Shown piece after piece: positions 10,741-22,204 of a stretch of 64,000 nt of DNA; the stretch's first letter is position 1; each line of letters starts with the position of its first letter. Source of the stretch: Salidesulfovibrio brasiliensis JCM 12178 (GTDB lineage: Bacteria > Desulfobacterota > Desulfovibrionia > Desulfovibrionales > Desulfovibrionaceae); the NCBI RefSeq assembly GCF_001311825.1, contig NZ_BBCB01000005.1, positions 21,825 to 85,824 on the forward strand. Direction: 5' to 3'. The notes beneath the pieces are model-generated. The model did not search any database and had not been told where the DNA came from. It was given only the letters and a program-made list of their open reading frames with translations. The translations under genes and the position numbers were made by a program.

Positions 10741-11601
10741 TTAGAGAAGAAACTCGCGTGTCGCGTTCCATATTTCTGTGACCTGTCGGCCGAGACCGTC
10801 CGGGTCATATTCCACGATGGTCTGGCCCGCAGCCTGCGCCTCGTTGAATGCCTTGTCGTAGTCGAGGCTTCCGGCTATCTGCACATTGCGCTCCCTGCAG
10901 AAGGTGGCGATGCGCTCTTCAAGCTCCGGGTTTACTCCGCGTTTGTTGATAACGCAGTATGAGGGCAGCTTGAAATGTGTCAGCAGCTCCACCACACGGC
11001 CAAGGTCGTGCAGGGCCGAGACGGTCGGCTCCGCCACCAGCAGACAGGCGTCCGCACCGGTGAGCGATGCGATGACAGGGCAGCCGACGCCGGGTGATCC
11101 GTCAACGATCACGTATTCGGCGCCCTCGCGTTCAGCGATTTCGGCAGAGGTGCGGCGTACGTCGGTGACGAGCTTGCCGGAGTTCTCCTCTCCGATGCCG
11201 AGTTCCGCATGGACCATGGTGCCGTAGCGGGTTTTCGAGACCATCTTCACGCCGCATTTGCGTGGATGCATGGTCACGGCATCGGTGGGGCAGACATATT
11301 CGCACACGCCGCAGCCTTCGCAGTTCTCTTTTATGGGCTGGAAGTTGTCGTCGATGGCATCGAAGCGGCAATGCTCTGCGCACACGCCGCAACTGATGCA
11401 TTCGACCGGGTCCATGGTCGGCGTTTCCCCGCTGTAGAAGTCTTCCTTTTCCAGAATGGTGGGGTGCAGGAGCAGGTGCAGGTCGGCGGCATCCACGTCG
11501 CAGTCGGCCAAAACCGCATTCTGCGCAAGGGCCGCGAGCGCGGCGGTGATACTGGTCTTTCCGGTGCCGCCCTTACCGCTTATGACAACGAGCTGTTTCA
11601 T
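10741..11601 (-). CDS. MinD/Mrp-type ATPase with inserted ferredoxin domain (1)
   Basis: P-loop ATPase of the MinD/ParA superfamily with a deviant Walker A (GKGGTGKT at residue 10). A dicluster ferredoxin insert (residues about 60-115) carries CISCGVCAEHC and CEGCGVCEYVC. The GSPGVGCPV motif is the usual switch region. Such proteins resemble Mrp/NBP35 Fe-S carriers and the DVU2103/DVU2104 pair of the Desulfovibrio orange-protein (ORP) cluster. The 286-residue gene overlaps the next ATPase by 4 bases. A heterodimer of the two is likely; the client is unknown. Confidence 0.9.
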   Translation of the reverse strand: MKQLVVISGKGGTGKTSITAALAALAQNAVLADCDVDAADLHLLLHPTILEKEDFYSGETPTMDPVECISCGVCAEHCRFDAIDDNFQPIKENCEGCGVCEYVCPTDAVTMHPRKCGVKMVSKTRYGTMVHAELGIGEENSGKLVTDVRRTSAEIAEREGAEYVIVDGSPGVGCPVIASLTGADACLLVAEPTVSALHDLGRVVELLTHFKLPSYCVINKRGVNPELEERIATFCRERNVQIAGSLDYDKAFNEAQAAGQTIVEYDPDGLGRQVTEIWNATREFLL

Positions 11602-12467
11602 GCTGCTCCTCCCGTTCTTTCCTGAATCCTTTCGGCCAGTTCGACAAATGCCTGTTGCACGTCCGGAAGGGCGTCATAGAGCATCTCGCCTCGGGAGTAT
11701 GCCCCGGCGGCCTCGATGGAGTGCGGGATCACGCCGAGCAGATCTATGTCGTTTTCCTTGAGGAACGGGCGTGCATCCGGCCCCATGCCTTCGCGGTTGA
11801 TGACCGCGCCGAACGGGATATCCAGCTTGCGCAGCAACTGCACTGCGATGTTCAGATCGTGCAGGCCGAAGGGAGTGGGTTCGGTGACGAGCACGGCGAA
11901 ATCCACGTTTTCAAGCGACTGAACAACAGGGCAGGATGCGCCGGGAGGGCAGTCGAGAATGCTCACGTCCGCAGCATCCATGTCCTTTGCCGCACGGTTC
12001 TTGACCTCGCGGATGAGCGGCGGTGCCATGGCCTCGCCTATGCGCATGAGGCCGTGATGGAAAGAGAGGGAATCGGTTGTGGCGTGTAATGCCTTGCCTA
12101 TCTCACGCTTGCCTTCGCTGATGCAGCGGGCAGGGCAGGCGAGCATGCACAGGCCGCAACTGTGGCACATCTCGGTGAACGGCATGATGCTTCCGGCCAT
12201 CCAGATGAGCGCCTTGTAACGGCAAAGCCTAACGCACTCGCGGCAATCCGAGCCAATGCAGGCATCCTCGTCTATCTCGGGGACAGGGACGTAGGCGGTC
12301 TCTTCGGACTGGGTTTCCGGCTTCAGAAAAAGATGGGCATTCGGTTCCTCGACATCACAGTCCACGAAGGCCACCGACCTTCCGCTGCGCATATAGTGCA
12401 GCGCGAGGTTGGTGGCCACGGTGGTCTTGCCGGTACCGCCCTTACCACTGGCGACGGCGATTCGCAT
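11598..12467 (-). CDS. MinD/Mrp-type ATPase with inserted ferredoxin domain (2)
   Basis: Paralogue of the downstream gene: 289 residues, Walker A GKGGTGKTT at residue 8, ferredoxin insert with CIGSDCRECVRLC and CHSCGLCMLAC (residues about 70-115), and CPPGASCPV. The first cluster motif is spaced unusually (CIGSDC rather than CxxC). ATG 12467 is inside the 3' end of the preceding small gene, and the stop overlaps the ATG of the second ATPase, so all are translationally coupled. Likely makes or inserts an Fe-S or mixed-metal cofactor with its neighbours. Confidence 0.9.
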   Translation of the reverse strand: MRIAVASGKGGTGKTTVATNLALHYMRSGRSVAFVDCDVEEPNAHLFLKPETQSEETAYVPVPEIDEDACIGSDCRECVRLCRYKALIWMAGSIMPFTEMCHSCGLCMLACPARCISEGKREIGKALHATTDSLSFHHGLMRIGEAMAPPLIREVKNRAAKDMDAADVSILDCPPGASCPVVQSLENVDFAVLVTEPTPFGLHDLNIAVQLLRKLDIPFGAVINREGMGPDARPFLKENDIDLLGVIPHSIEAAGAYSRGEMLYDALPDVQQAFVELAERIQERTGGAA

Positions 12468-12723
12468 TGTTTCCCGGCCTGTTGGAGGTTTGACGACGCT
12501 CGTTCATGCAGGATCCGTCGCGACGACGCAGGCCGAGTCCGCGGCCTTTGGCCTGTCCCTGTCCGCGTCCCTGACCCTGACCTTGGCCCTGTCCCTGACC
12601 GCGACCACCGCAGGAACCGTCACGACGCCCCTGACCCTGTCCTCTGCCTCCGCAGGAACCGTCACGGCGTCCGCAACCGTTTTGGCCGTTGCCTCTGTTC
12701 TGATTGTTCTGCATGTATCGCAT
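12442..12723 (-). CDS. small Gly/Gln/Arg-rich repeat protein (DUF5320-like)
   Basis: 93 residues made almost wholly of repeats: GCGRRDGSCGGRGQGQG, RRDGSCGGRGQGQ, a run of GQ pairs, and a last RRDGSCM. The three RRDGSC units each bring a cysteine. AGGAG precedes ATG 12723 and a sigma-54 promoter lies just upstream, so it is probably expressed as the first gene of the operon. Gly/Gln/Met-rich small proteins (DUF5320) are common beside MinD/ferredoxin ATPases in anaerobes. The 3' end overlaps the ATPase start by 26 bases. Function unknown. Confidence 0.72.
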   Translation of the reverse strand: MRYMQNNQNRGNGQNGCGRRDGSCGGRGQGQGRRDGSCGGRGQGQGQGQGQGRGQGQAKGRGLGLRRRDGSCMNERRQTSNRPGNNANRRRQW

Positions 12724-12750
12724 GGTTTTCTCCTTTGTTTGCCAGAATTA

Positions 12751-12767
12751 TGGCAAGGACTATGCCA
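12751..12767 (-). promoter_or_regulatory. sigma-54 promoter of the MinD/ferredoxin operon
   Basis: Read on the minus strand: TGGCATA, four bases, then TTGCCA. This fits the -24/-12 consensus TGGCAYR-N4-TTGCW at all key positions. Transcription would begin near 12740, giving a leader of about 17 bases carrying AGGAG before ATG 12723. The D. vulgaris ORP operons with related ATPases are also sigma-54 dependent. Confidence 0.75.
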
Positions 12768-12930
12768 GTTGTTTTTTGTGCGGAATCGTTTATCTTTTTC
12801 GTAGCGATGCTCGGGGTGAGGGCGCAGCCTGCGCCCGGTGGAAAAGCTGCGGGGCGCAAACATCCCCCGCATGCACGTTGCCAAGCGCCCACGAATGTGC
12901 AACATCGCGATGAGACAGGAGAATAGCGAC

Positions 12931-13779
12931 TTGGATACAGCAATAGACTGCATGCCGTGCTTCATGAAGATGGCGGTCAGGGGCGCACGGCTGGCGGCCC
13001 CGGACGACCATGCGGCCCATGAACGTGTTGTGCGCAAATGGGCGGCCATGCTGCCAGATATGGATTTTTCCCAATCCCCGCCCGCGCTTGCCCGGACCCT
13101 GAACCGGCTCATCTGTGACGAGACCGGGTGCGGCGATGTCTTCGAGGAAGACAAGGTCACATCGAACCGGGAAGTCATGGAAGTCCTTCCGGACGTGAAA
13201 AAGGTGGTGGACGCTTCGGACCATCCGCTCGCCACGGCGCTTGAGGCTGCCATAATCGGCAACTACATCGACCGGGGCGTGGACCACGACTTCGACTGGG
13301 CCGCCGAACTTGCGCGGCTTGAGAAGGTGCTGGACGAGGACATGGTGCGCGAGTTTGCGGATCGTTGCCGCGCTGGCGCAGATGTGCTGGTGATCGGCGA
13401 CAACGCCGGGGAGATTGTGCTTGATACGCTTCTGGTGAGACAGTTGCAGAGCGCCGGGTGTCGCGTAACCTACTCCGTGCGGTCCCATCCTGTGCTTAAC
13501 GATGCTCTGATGGCCGACGCGCGCATGGTCGGCATGACCGATCTGTGCGAGGTGGTTGAGAGCGGGGTGGATACGCCGGGGACGGTTCTAGAACGGTGTT
13601 CAGAAGCGTTCATTTCGCGTATGAAAGAGGCGGATGTGGTCGTCTGCAAGGGGCAAGGCAATTTTGAAGCCCTTCACGGAAGGTGGCCCGGAGCCTTTTT
13701 CGCATTCAAGGCAAAATGCGCGCGTGTGGCCGAGCAAACTGGGAAACCCGTTGGCTGCTCGGTGTTCGGACGATTCTAA
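12931..13779 (+). CDS. DUF89 / ARMT1-family protein with N-terminal CxxC
   Basis: DUF89 proteins are metal-dependent phosphatases thought to clear damaged phosphometabolites; some members act on other phosphate esters. This one has the bacterial/archaeal N-terminal DCMPCF motif, the metal-site segment VIGDNAGEIVLD (near residue 155) and KGQGNFEAL (near 245). I chose TTG 12931 because AGGAG (12917-12921) sits nine bases before it; ATG 12910 in the same frame has no ribosome site. It is divergent from the MinD/ferredoxin operon, sharing a 207-base intergenic region. Confidence 0.85.
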   Translation: MDTAIDCMPCFMKMAVRGARLAAPDDHAAHERVVRKWAAMLPDMDFSQSPPALARTLNRLICDETGCGDVFEEDKVTSNREVMEVLPDVKKVVDASDHPLATALEAAIIGNYIDRGVDHDFDWAAELARLEKVLDEDMVREFADRCRAGADVLVIGDNAGEIVLDTLLVRQLQSAGCRVTYSVRSHPVLNDALMADARMVGMTDLCEVVESGVDTPGTVLERCSEAFISRMKEADVVVCKGQGNFEALHGRWPGAFFAFKAKCARVAEQTGKPVGCSVFGRF

Positions 13780-13797
13780 GCTCTTCAGGGGACAGTA

Positions 13798-16700
13798 ATG
13801 AAACGCCTGCCGAGGATACTATTCAGCCTGACATTTATTGTCGCCGTGCTGATTGGTGTCGGCTTCTGGCAGCTCTATTCCTGGCTGCACAGCGAGTCGT
13901 TCAGGCGCGATGTCTCCAGTGCCCTCAGTCATGCCCTGCAACGCGACGTCTCCATCGGCGGCGATATCGATCTGACCTTTTTTCCGTGGCTCGGGTTTGC
14001 GGTGGAGGAGGTGGTCATCGGCAATATCGAAGGGTTTGCCGGAGACTTTGCCACTGTGGGCCGTCTGGCGGTCAAGGTTAGGCCCATGGACCTCTGGGAC
14101 GGCAAGATCGTTGCTGACACCATTGATGTGGACCACATCAGCCTTCTGCTCGTCCGTGGCAACAAGGGCGAAAGAAACAACTGGGCGCTTCTGGACGACG
14201 CTGTCTCCGCACAATCCGGACAGAGCGAGGCTTCTTTTGCGCTTGTGAGCGTCCGTGGCATGGTGATACGCGACGCGGACGTGACCTTCCTTGACAGAGG
14301 CACGGGCCGCAAGTTCGTGCTGGAAGACCTGAACGTGCGCACGGGGCAGTACTCTCCCGGAAAGTTTTTGGCATACAACGTCAGCGGGTCCTTCAGTCCC
14401 GACGAGGACATTCGGCTGGACGTCAGCCTCAAAGGCAAGCTGGATACCTCGTTCAGCGACGAGACCGACTTGCTCAAGGACTCGGTCATCGATGTCATCG
14501 CGCGCGGTGACTCCCTGCCTGCGGAAACCACTGTGCGGCTGACCGCTCTCGTGAGTTTTGATCCCGTCAAAGACCACTTGTACGCCAGACGATTGGAGTT
14601 CGTGGCCTATGACATCCGTGGAACCGGAAAGGTGCTCGTGGAAAACCTCCTGAGTGCCCCGGAGTACTCCGGCTCGTTCAAGCTGCACACTTTCAGTCCG
14701 ACGGACCTGCTTCGGGAGCTTGCGCCGGATTTCGACGTCTCCCGGACTGACGGGCTCAAGCGCATGAGGCTTGCCACGGATTTTTCCGGCAATGCCAAAA
14801 AGGTATCCCTTTCCGACCTGACACTTTTCCTTGACGGCATGACCATGATCGGCAAGGCGGCCATGGACATCCCGGCGAACAAGCAGACGTTTACGCTTGA
14901 GGCCGATCGGATTGATCTGGACAGATACCTGCCGCTCTTCATGACCGGTGAGCCGTGGTACTGGCGGGACTACGGGTTGGCTTTTTTCCGTGACCTGAAC
15001 GCCGTGGGGACGCTGCGTGCCGGAGAGCTGTTGGCCGGGAAGCAGCGTTTTGGAAAAGTGCGCAGTACGTTCAAGGCTGAATCGGGCCGGGTGCAGACAG
15101 TGGCTACCGGTTCTCTGGCGGACGGCAAGCTTGACGCGGTGCTGGACACGGTTGTCGGCACCAACAAGAAGACGGATAACCCGACTGTTTCTCTGACACT
15201 GAACGCGCGCGGGGAGAACCTCGATGCTGCCCGGCTCGTGAATTCGCCTGACCTGAGCGTTTCCGGTCGGGCTTCCGGCAATGTTCGGCTTACCCTTTCG
15301 CATAAGGATTGTCCGCCGGACGCGCGTTCCATTGTCGGTCTGCGCGGGATGCGCGTTCATGCGGAGGCCGAGTGGAAGAGCATGGCGTTTCGGGAGAAGA
15401 ACGGATCGCCAGTGGCTTCGGGGCCGATGCGCGTAGCCTGCGATCTTGACCCGCTGAAGGGGGGTGAGGGCTATCCGTTCAGGACCCTGGTAACGCTTCG
15501 CGGCAACCTTGTGGAGCCGGAGTTGAGCGGCGACCTGCGGCTTCAGGGGCCGGTCCGTTTCGGCCCGGAGCTTGAGTATGCCATGCTTGAGAAAGTCGTG
15601 CTGGGCGGTCGGGTTGGCGGATTCTTCATGCCCGGAAACCAGCGGACTGCGCTGGACATAGGTATTTCGTGGGACTCTCGCAAGGACTCCGTGACCCTGA
15701 ACAGCGCAAACCTCACCGCACTTGGGGCCGAGGTCAATCTGACTGGGTCCTTCCTGCGTCCGTTCAAAAAGAACCGAAGCGCAAGCGGCACGTTTGCCAT
15801 CAGCAAGTTCAACCTCAAGCGGAGCCTGAATCTTTACGGTATCGACCTGATCCGCATGGAAGATCCCAAGGCGCTTACGCAGGCCAATCTCGCCGGGAAA
15901 TTCGAGTTGAACGGGCTGCGCGCGAAACTGACCGAACTCGACGGCGTTTTCGACGGGGCCACCGTGGCGGGAACCATAGTGGTGCCATCCATTCTGGAAA
16001 ACGGGTTCGAGGTTGACCTGGACGGCGGCGACGTGAATGTGGACCAGTACTTCAAATACGAGGAAGAGATTGACCACAAGAAGTACCGCAACAAGCCCAA
16101 GCCGAAAGAGCGCCCGGTGCGGATGCCGCTCAAGTCGCTTCAGTACATCAACGTTCGGGGCAAGGTTCGCGTGGACTCTTTGACCTTTGTGGACAGCGTC
16201 ATCAAGCCTGCGGTGGCGGATATCGATTCATGGGACGGCGATATTCGCATCAACCGCATCACCGGCGGGTTTTACGGAGGCACTCTTGACGGCAAGTGGA
16301 CGGCCAAAGCCACGGACGAAGACGTGTCCACGCACGTGGTCCTTGACCTCAAGGATTTTCAGGCCGGGCCGTTCATGAAGGATATCGCCGGACGTGCCTA
16401 CGTTCAGGGCAAGTCCGACCTTGAGTTGGAATTGAAGGGGCGCGGTGTCACCGATTATGAAATTATGAAGACGCTTCAGGGAGCGGGCTCGTTTACCGTG
16501 AAGGACGGCTCCTACAAGTTCTCCGGTTGGGATGGCAAGAACATGGGGGCCCGTACCGCGTTCAACACTGCCCGCGCCAAAACCACGGTGGACAAGGGCG
16601 TTTTCAATGTGGACATGCTGAGTGTGGAGTCGCGGGTGATGAGCACCAAGACAACAGGGTGGTTCAACCCCGCCGAGGATCTCATCGACATGAGCATCAA

Positions 16701-16862
16701 GCGACCTTCGTGGCGGTGCCGGGCGTGACCGTGCAGCTTGAGGGCAGGCTCAGCGATCCCAAGGTCAGCATGCCCGCCGGAAAGATCATTGGCGATACGG
16801 TGCGAAACATTCTTGGCCTTCCGGAAAAGTCCATCAAGTTTTTCCGCGACCTGTTCTTCTGA
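13798..16862 (+). CDS. AsmA-family envelope protein (one apparent frameshift)
   Basis: About 1021 residues once repaired. An N-terminal membrane anchor (residues 5-25) is followed by the AsmA domain (FFPWLGFAVEEVVIGN) and a long beta-rich region ending in an AsmA_2 domain (GAGSFTVKDGSYKFSGWDGK). AsmA proteins are inner-membrane anchored, periplasmic and bridge-like, implicated in lipid transport and outer-membrane assembly. The frame is lost at 16701: one extra G gives MSIKATFVAVPGVTVQLEGR and continues to the stop at 16862. As written the protein ends early at 16728. It lies 18 bases after the DUF89 gene. Confidence 0.85.
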
Positions 16863-16921
16863 TCTTGCCGGGATGCGTTGCGGCATATAGTATTTGAATA
16901 AACCCTGTGTCGGAGAAGACG

Positions 16922-18316
16922 ATGAATACCGAAATGCTGTCCAAGACCAGAAAATACCGCTCCTATCTTTCCTCCGGCCTCTGGGCGCGGGAACAGGAAG
17001 GCCTGCCCCTGCCGTTCAGGCTGCTCAGGAAGTGTTTTCGCTTCGGCTATCTCGTCTTCCACAGTTTTTTTCAGGATCAGTGCATCATCCGTGCGGCCGC
17101 ACTGACCTTCACCACCATTCTGTCTTTTGTCCCGTTTCTTGCGGTCGCTTTTTCCATTTCCAAGGGTTTCGGCCTTCAGAACGCAGAATTTATCCGCAAC
17201 CTGTTGATGCGCCTTACCACCGGCAAGGTGGAGGTGGTGGACAAGATCATCGGCTACATCAACAACACCAATGTGCAGACCCTCGGCTGGGTCGGTGTGG
17301 CAACCCTGCTTTTCACTGTCTTTTCGCTCATCGGGACCATCGAGAGGGCGTTCAACACCATCTGGCGTGTTCAGAAAGGGCGCACAGCGTGGCGCAAGGT
17401 TGCGGATTTTTTTCCGGTCATCCTTATTTGTCCCATGTTCCTCATCGTGGCCTCAAGCTTCAACGTCAGCCTGCAGAAGCAGGATGTCGTTAAGAGTCTT
17501 CTGTCCATATCCGCCATCAGTTACCTTGAGGCCGGGCTTCTTAAGCTTGCACCGCTTCTTTTCATCCTGATCGCCTTTGCGTTCATGTACGCCTTCATCC
17601 CCTTCACCAAGGTCAAGGTCTCCAGCGCACTCTTCGGTGGATTGATCGGCGGCGTGCTCTGGCAGGGTGCGCAGTGGGTCTACATCAACTGGCAGATCGG
17701 CGCGGCCAAATACAACGCCATCTACGGCAGCTTCGCGCAGTTCCCGCTGCTGCTCATGTGGCTTTATATCAGCTGGGTCATCGTGCTGCTGGGGGCGGAG
17801 GTCAGTTATGCCTCGCAGAACCTCGGGTCGTTCCTCAAGCAGCGGACTTTCGGCAATGCCAGCGCGCTTGAGAAGCAGAAGATCGCCGTGGTCATTCTGG
17901 CCATGATCGTCAAGCGTTTCGAGCAGGGCGAGGAGCTGCCCTGCGCCGAGGAGATTTCCGACAAGCTTGTGGCGCCTCTGGGTGTGGTTGAGGAACTGGC
18001 GGAGCTGTTCATCAAGGCCGGGTTCCTCGTGCCGGTGGATAGCGGCGACTGTGAACGCTACGCTCCGGCCCGCAGGCTGGATGGCATTCGCATCGACGAG
18101 ATAATCAGGATCATCAATACCAACGCAGGAAAGCGCACAGGAAGCGGCTTCATCGGTAATTTCGGGTTTGTAGGCGAGGTGTTTTCCTCGTTAACGGACG
18201 CCATGCGTCACAGCGACCACAACGTCACGCTGGCAGAATGTGCGTCCCGGCTGGGCGAGTCCATCGAGTCGATCAAGGACCCCGGCAAGGACCCCGAGCG
18301 CAAGGAAGCTGTCTAG
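16922..18316 (+). CDS. YihY/UPF0761 family inner-membrane protein
   Basis: Polytopic membrane protein of about 465 residues with six predicted helices in residues 60-310; diagnostic stretches are AAALTFTTILSFVPFLAVAFS and GGVLWQGAQWVYINWQ. Family members were once misnamed ribonuclease BN; function is unproven (virulence factor BrkB-like). The C-terminal 150 residues form a soluble winged-helix-like domain (EISDKLVAPLGVVEELAELF), common in this family. GGAGAAG at 16911 supports ATG 16922. The last four bases overlap the convergent ydcF-like gene. Confidence 0.85.
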   Translation: MNTEMLSKTRKYRSYLSSGLWAREQEGLPLPFRLLRKCFRFGYLVFHSFFQDQCIIRAAALTFTTILSFVPFLAVAFSISKGFGLQNAEFIRNLLMRLTTGKVEVVDKIIGYINNTNVQTLGWVGVATLLFTVFSLIGTIERAFNTIWRVQKGRTAWRKVADFFPVILICPMFLIVASSFNVSLQKQDVVKSLLSISAISYLEAGLLKLAPLLFILIAFAFMYAFIPFTKVKVSSALFGGLIGGVLWQGAQWVYINWQIGAAKYNAIYGSFAQFPLLLMWLYISWVIVLLGAEVSYASQNLGSFLKQRTFGNASALEKQKIAVVILAMIVKRFEQGEELPCAEEISDKLVAPLGVVEELAELFIKAGFLVPVDSGDCERYAPARRLDGIRIDEIIRIINTNAGKRTGSGFIGNFGFVGEVFSSLTDAMRHSDHNVTLAECASRLGESIESIKDPGKDPERKEAV

Positions 18317-18963
18317 ATTGGTGCGTCGGTGGAGCGGAAGGCCCCGCCGAGCCAGTAGTGGATCAGCTTGGCGCTTTCCATGACGATATTCTGCGCCGCG
18401 GATTGATCCTTCCACCATTGCGCAGGGAAGCGGTCTTCCGGCGTGGCGGTCATGATGATCTCGCAGTTCGGCAGGATGTCTTCCAGTATGATCTTGGCGC
18501 GCCGCGCATGGGTCGGGGACGTCACCACCAGCAGCCGGGCCGGTTTTCCGTTCAGGTGGCGTTTCAGGGCCTCGGCCTCTTCAACCGTGCTGATGTGCCC
18601 GTCGCCGAATTCTTCGACACGGCTCAAGTCAAGGCCCATGTGTCGGACGATCAGAAGCTGAAGGGCTATGTCACTGATTAATCGCCAACCGAGTTCATCG
18701 CGAAGTAGGTCGAATCGGGTTTTGGGTTGCGGTTTGGCTTTGCTGAGCAGCAGTGTGGGTGCGTATCCTTCCTGCATGAGTTCCACTCCGCGCATCAATC
18801 GCAGGTAATCGCCCGCCAGCGGCAGAACGTAGTCCGCCTGCTGCGGCTTTTCATCCAGCTGCAGCCAGTGGCCCATGGCGAAAAAACCCACGGTGCCGAC
18901 GAGGATGACGACAAAGGTCAGAAATCCGAGCGTCTTGAAGAACCATTCGGCGAGCTTTTTCAT
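18313..18963 (-). CDS. YdcF/SanA-like DUF218 protein
   Basis: 216 residues with an N-terminal membrane helix (residues 12-32) and a DUF218 domain: DYVLPLAGDYLRLMRGVELM, LVVTSPTHARRAKIIL. The family includes SanA, ElyC and YdcF, envelope proteins linked to lipid-carrier or peptidoglycan homeostasis, with no settled reaction. It begins directly after the tgt stop, so it is probably co-transcribed with nth-tgt. Confidence 0.8.
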   Translation of the reverse strand: MKKLAEWFFKTLGFLTFVVILVGTVGFFAMGHWLQLDEKPQQADYVLPLAGDYLRLMRGVELMQEGYAPTLLLSKAKPQPKTRFDLLRDELGWRLISDIALQLLIVRHMGLDLSRVEEFGDGHISTVEEAEALKRHLNGKPARLLVVTSPTHARRAKIILEDILPNCEIIMTATPEDRFPAQWWKDQSAAQNIVMESAKLIHYWLGGAFRSTDAPI

Positions 18964-20838
<1,875 letters not shown>

Positions 20839-20851
20839 TCAGGAGGAACGC

Positions 20852-21166
20852 ATGTCTCAATCTCTGGTTTACATTACTGCGGGCGACATGGAAGAGGCCG
20901 AGCGCATCGGCGCGGCGCTGGTGGAGGACAACCTCGCCGCCTGCGTGAACATCATCCCCGGCATGAAGTCCATGTACCGCTGGGAAGGCAAAGTGGAGAG
21001 TTCGCAGGAGGTGGTCGTCATCGCCAAAACGCGATCGGATCTGGTGCAGCGGTTGACTTTACGCGTGGCAGATGTTCACTCATACGAGGTTCCGTGCGTG
21101 GCCGCCGTCCCGATACAGGGTGGAAATCAGGCGTTTCTTCAGTGGATTACCGAAGAAACCTCCTGA
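20852..21166 (+). CDS. cutA: CutA1-family trimeric protein
   Basis: 104 residues of the CutA1 fold: VYITAGDMEEAERIGAALVE, the conserved ACVNIIPGMKSMYRWEGKVE and a C-terminal YEVPCVAAVPIQGGNQAFLQWI. CutA1 is a very stable trimer, linked in E. coli to divalent-cation tolerance, though the mechanism is unclear. AGGAGG precedes ATG 20852. Divergent from nth. Confidence 0.94.
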   Translation: MSQSLVYITAGDMEEAERIGAALVEDNLAACVNIIPGMKSMYRWEGKVESSQEVVVIAKTRSDLVQRLTLRVADVHSYEVPCVAAVPIQGGNQAFLQWITEETS

Positions 21167-21240
21167 GTGCGGTTCGTTGACACGGGTCATGGGACCCGGA
21201 TAGTCTGCGCGGCTTCATCAACCACTATTTCGGAGGTCCA

Positions 21241-22172
21241 ATGGACATCTATCTGACTGGTTCGCTCGCTTACGATAGAATAATGACCTTCCCCGGCAAA
21301 TTTTCCGATCACATTCTGCCGGAGAAGATTCACATCCTGAACGTCTGCTTTCTCGTGGATGGGCTTGAAGAGAAATTCGGCGGCACTGCCGGAAACATCG
21401 CCTACTCGCTTTCCATGCTCGGTGAAAAACCCGTCGTCCTGAGTCAGGTCGGCAAGGACTTTGAAAAGTACGACCACCGGATCAATGAAATGGGTCTTTC
21501 CGTGGAAGGCATCCGCACCGTGGATCACGAGTTCACCGCAGGCGCGTTCATCACAACGGACATGAGCGACAATCAGATCACCGGCTTCAACCCCGGAGCC
21601 ATGAAGCACTCCTGCTCCTTCGACATGACCCGCATCAAACCCGAGGACGCCGTGGGCATCATCTCCCCGGGCTGCGTGGAAGACATGAAATCCCACCCCA
21701 AGTATTACCGTGAGAACGGCATCCCCTATATTTTCGACCCCGGCCAGCAGATTACGGCCATGACCGGAGAGGAACTGGCCGAAGCCCTCACCGGTGCCGA
21801 CATCCTGATTACCAACGACTACGAGCTTGAACTCATCATGAACGCCACCGGCCTCTCGCGTGACGACGTGCTCTCCCGCGTGAACAATCTCGTGACCACG
21901 CTGGGCGAACAGGGCTGTATTGTGGTAGAGGATGGAGAGGAAACCCGCGTGCCCGCCGCCAAGCCCGCGAAGTGCTCGACCCCACCGGGGCCGGAGACGC
22001 CTTCCGCGCTGGCATGCTCAAGGGCATGGCCATGGGCCGCACGCTGGCGGAATCCTGCAGGATCGGCGCTGTGGCCGCCGCCTACTGCGTCGAGCAGCGT
22101 GGCACGCAGGAGCATCGTTACACTTGGGACGAGTTCACGACTCGTTACGAGGAGAATTTCGGCGCCATGTAG
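21241..22172 (+). CDS. PfkB-family carbohydrate (adenosine-type) kinase (one apparent frameshift)
   Basis: Ribokinase-fold sugar or nucleoside kinase. N-terminus MDIYLTGSLAYDRIMTFPGK and the body (FGGTAGNIAYSLSMLGEKP, FDPGQQI, DILITNDYELELI) are in one frame. The catalytic DPTGAGDAFRAGMLKGM lies in another. Restoring one C to AAGCCCGCG at 21964-21966 gives AAKPREVLDPTGAGDAF and runs to 22172, about 310 residues. As written the first frame drifts into nonsense to 22287. The overall pattern matches the adenosine-kinase-like PfkB group; substrate not determined. A phosphotransferase and an APS-kinase-like gene follow. Confidence 0.86.
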
Positions 22173-22204
22173 GCCGGTTCTCCTCGAACAAGGGGAGAAC
22201 GGCA

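Noticed and set aside
12910..12912. ATG 12910 as the start of the DUF89 gene
   Set aside because: No ribosome site before it; AGGAG at 12917-12921 points to TTG 12931.
13819..16077. Very long open frame antisense to the AsmA-like gene (also 78-1166 minus, 25717-27630 minus, 28771-30000 minus)
   Set aside because: High-GC mirror frames of strong genes. No ribosome site, no family motif, and the sense gene has clear domains.
21196..21216. Hairpin GGGTC/GACCC after cutA as a terminator
   Set aside because: Short stem and no T-run follows.
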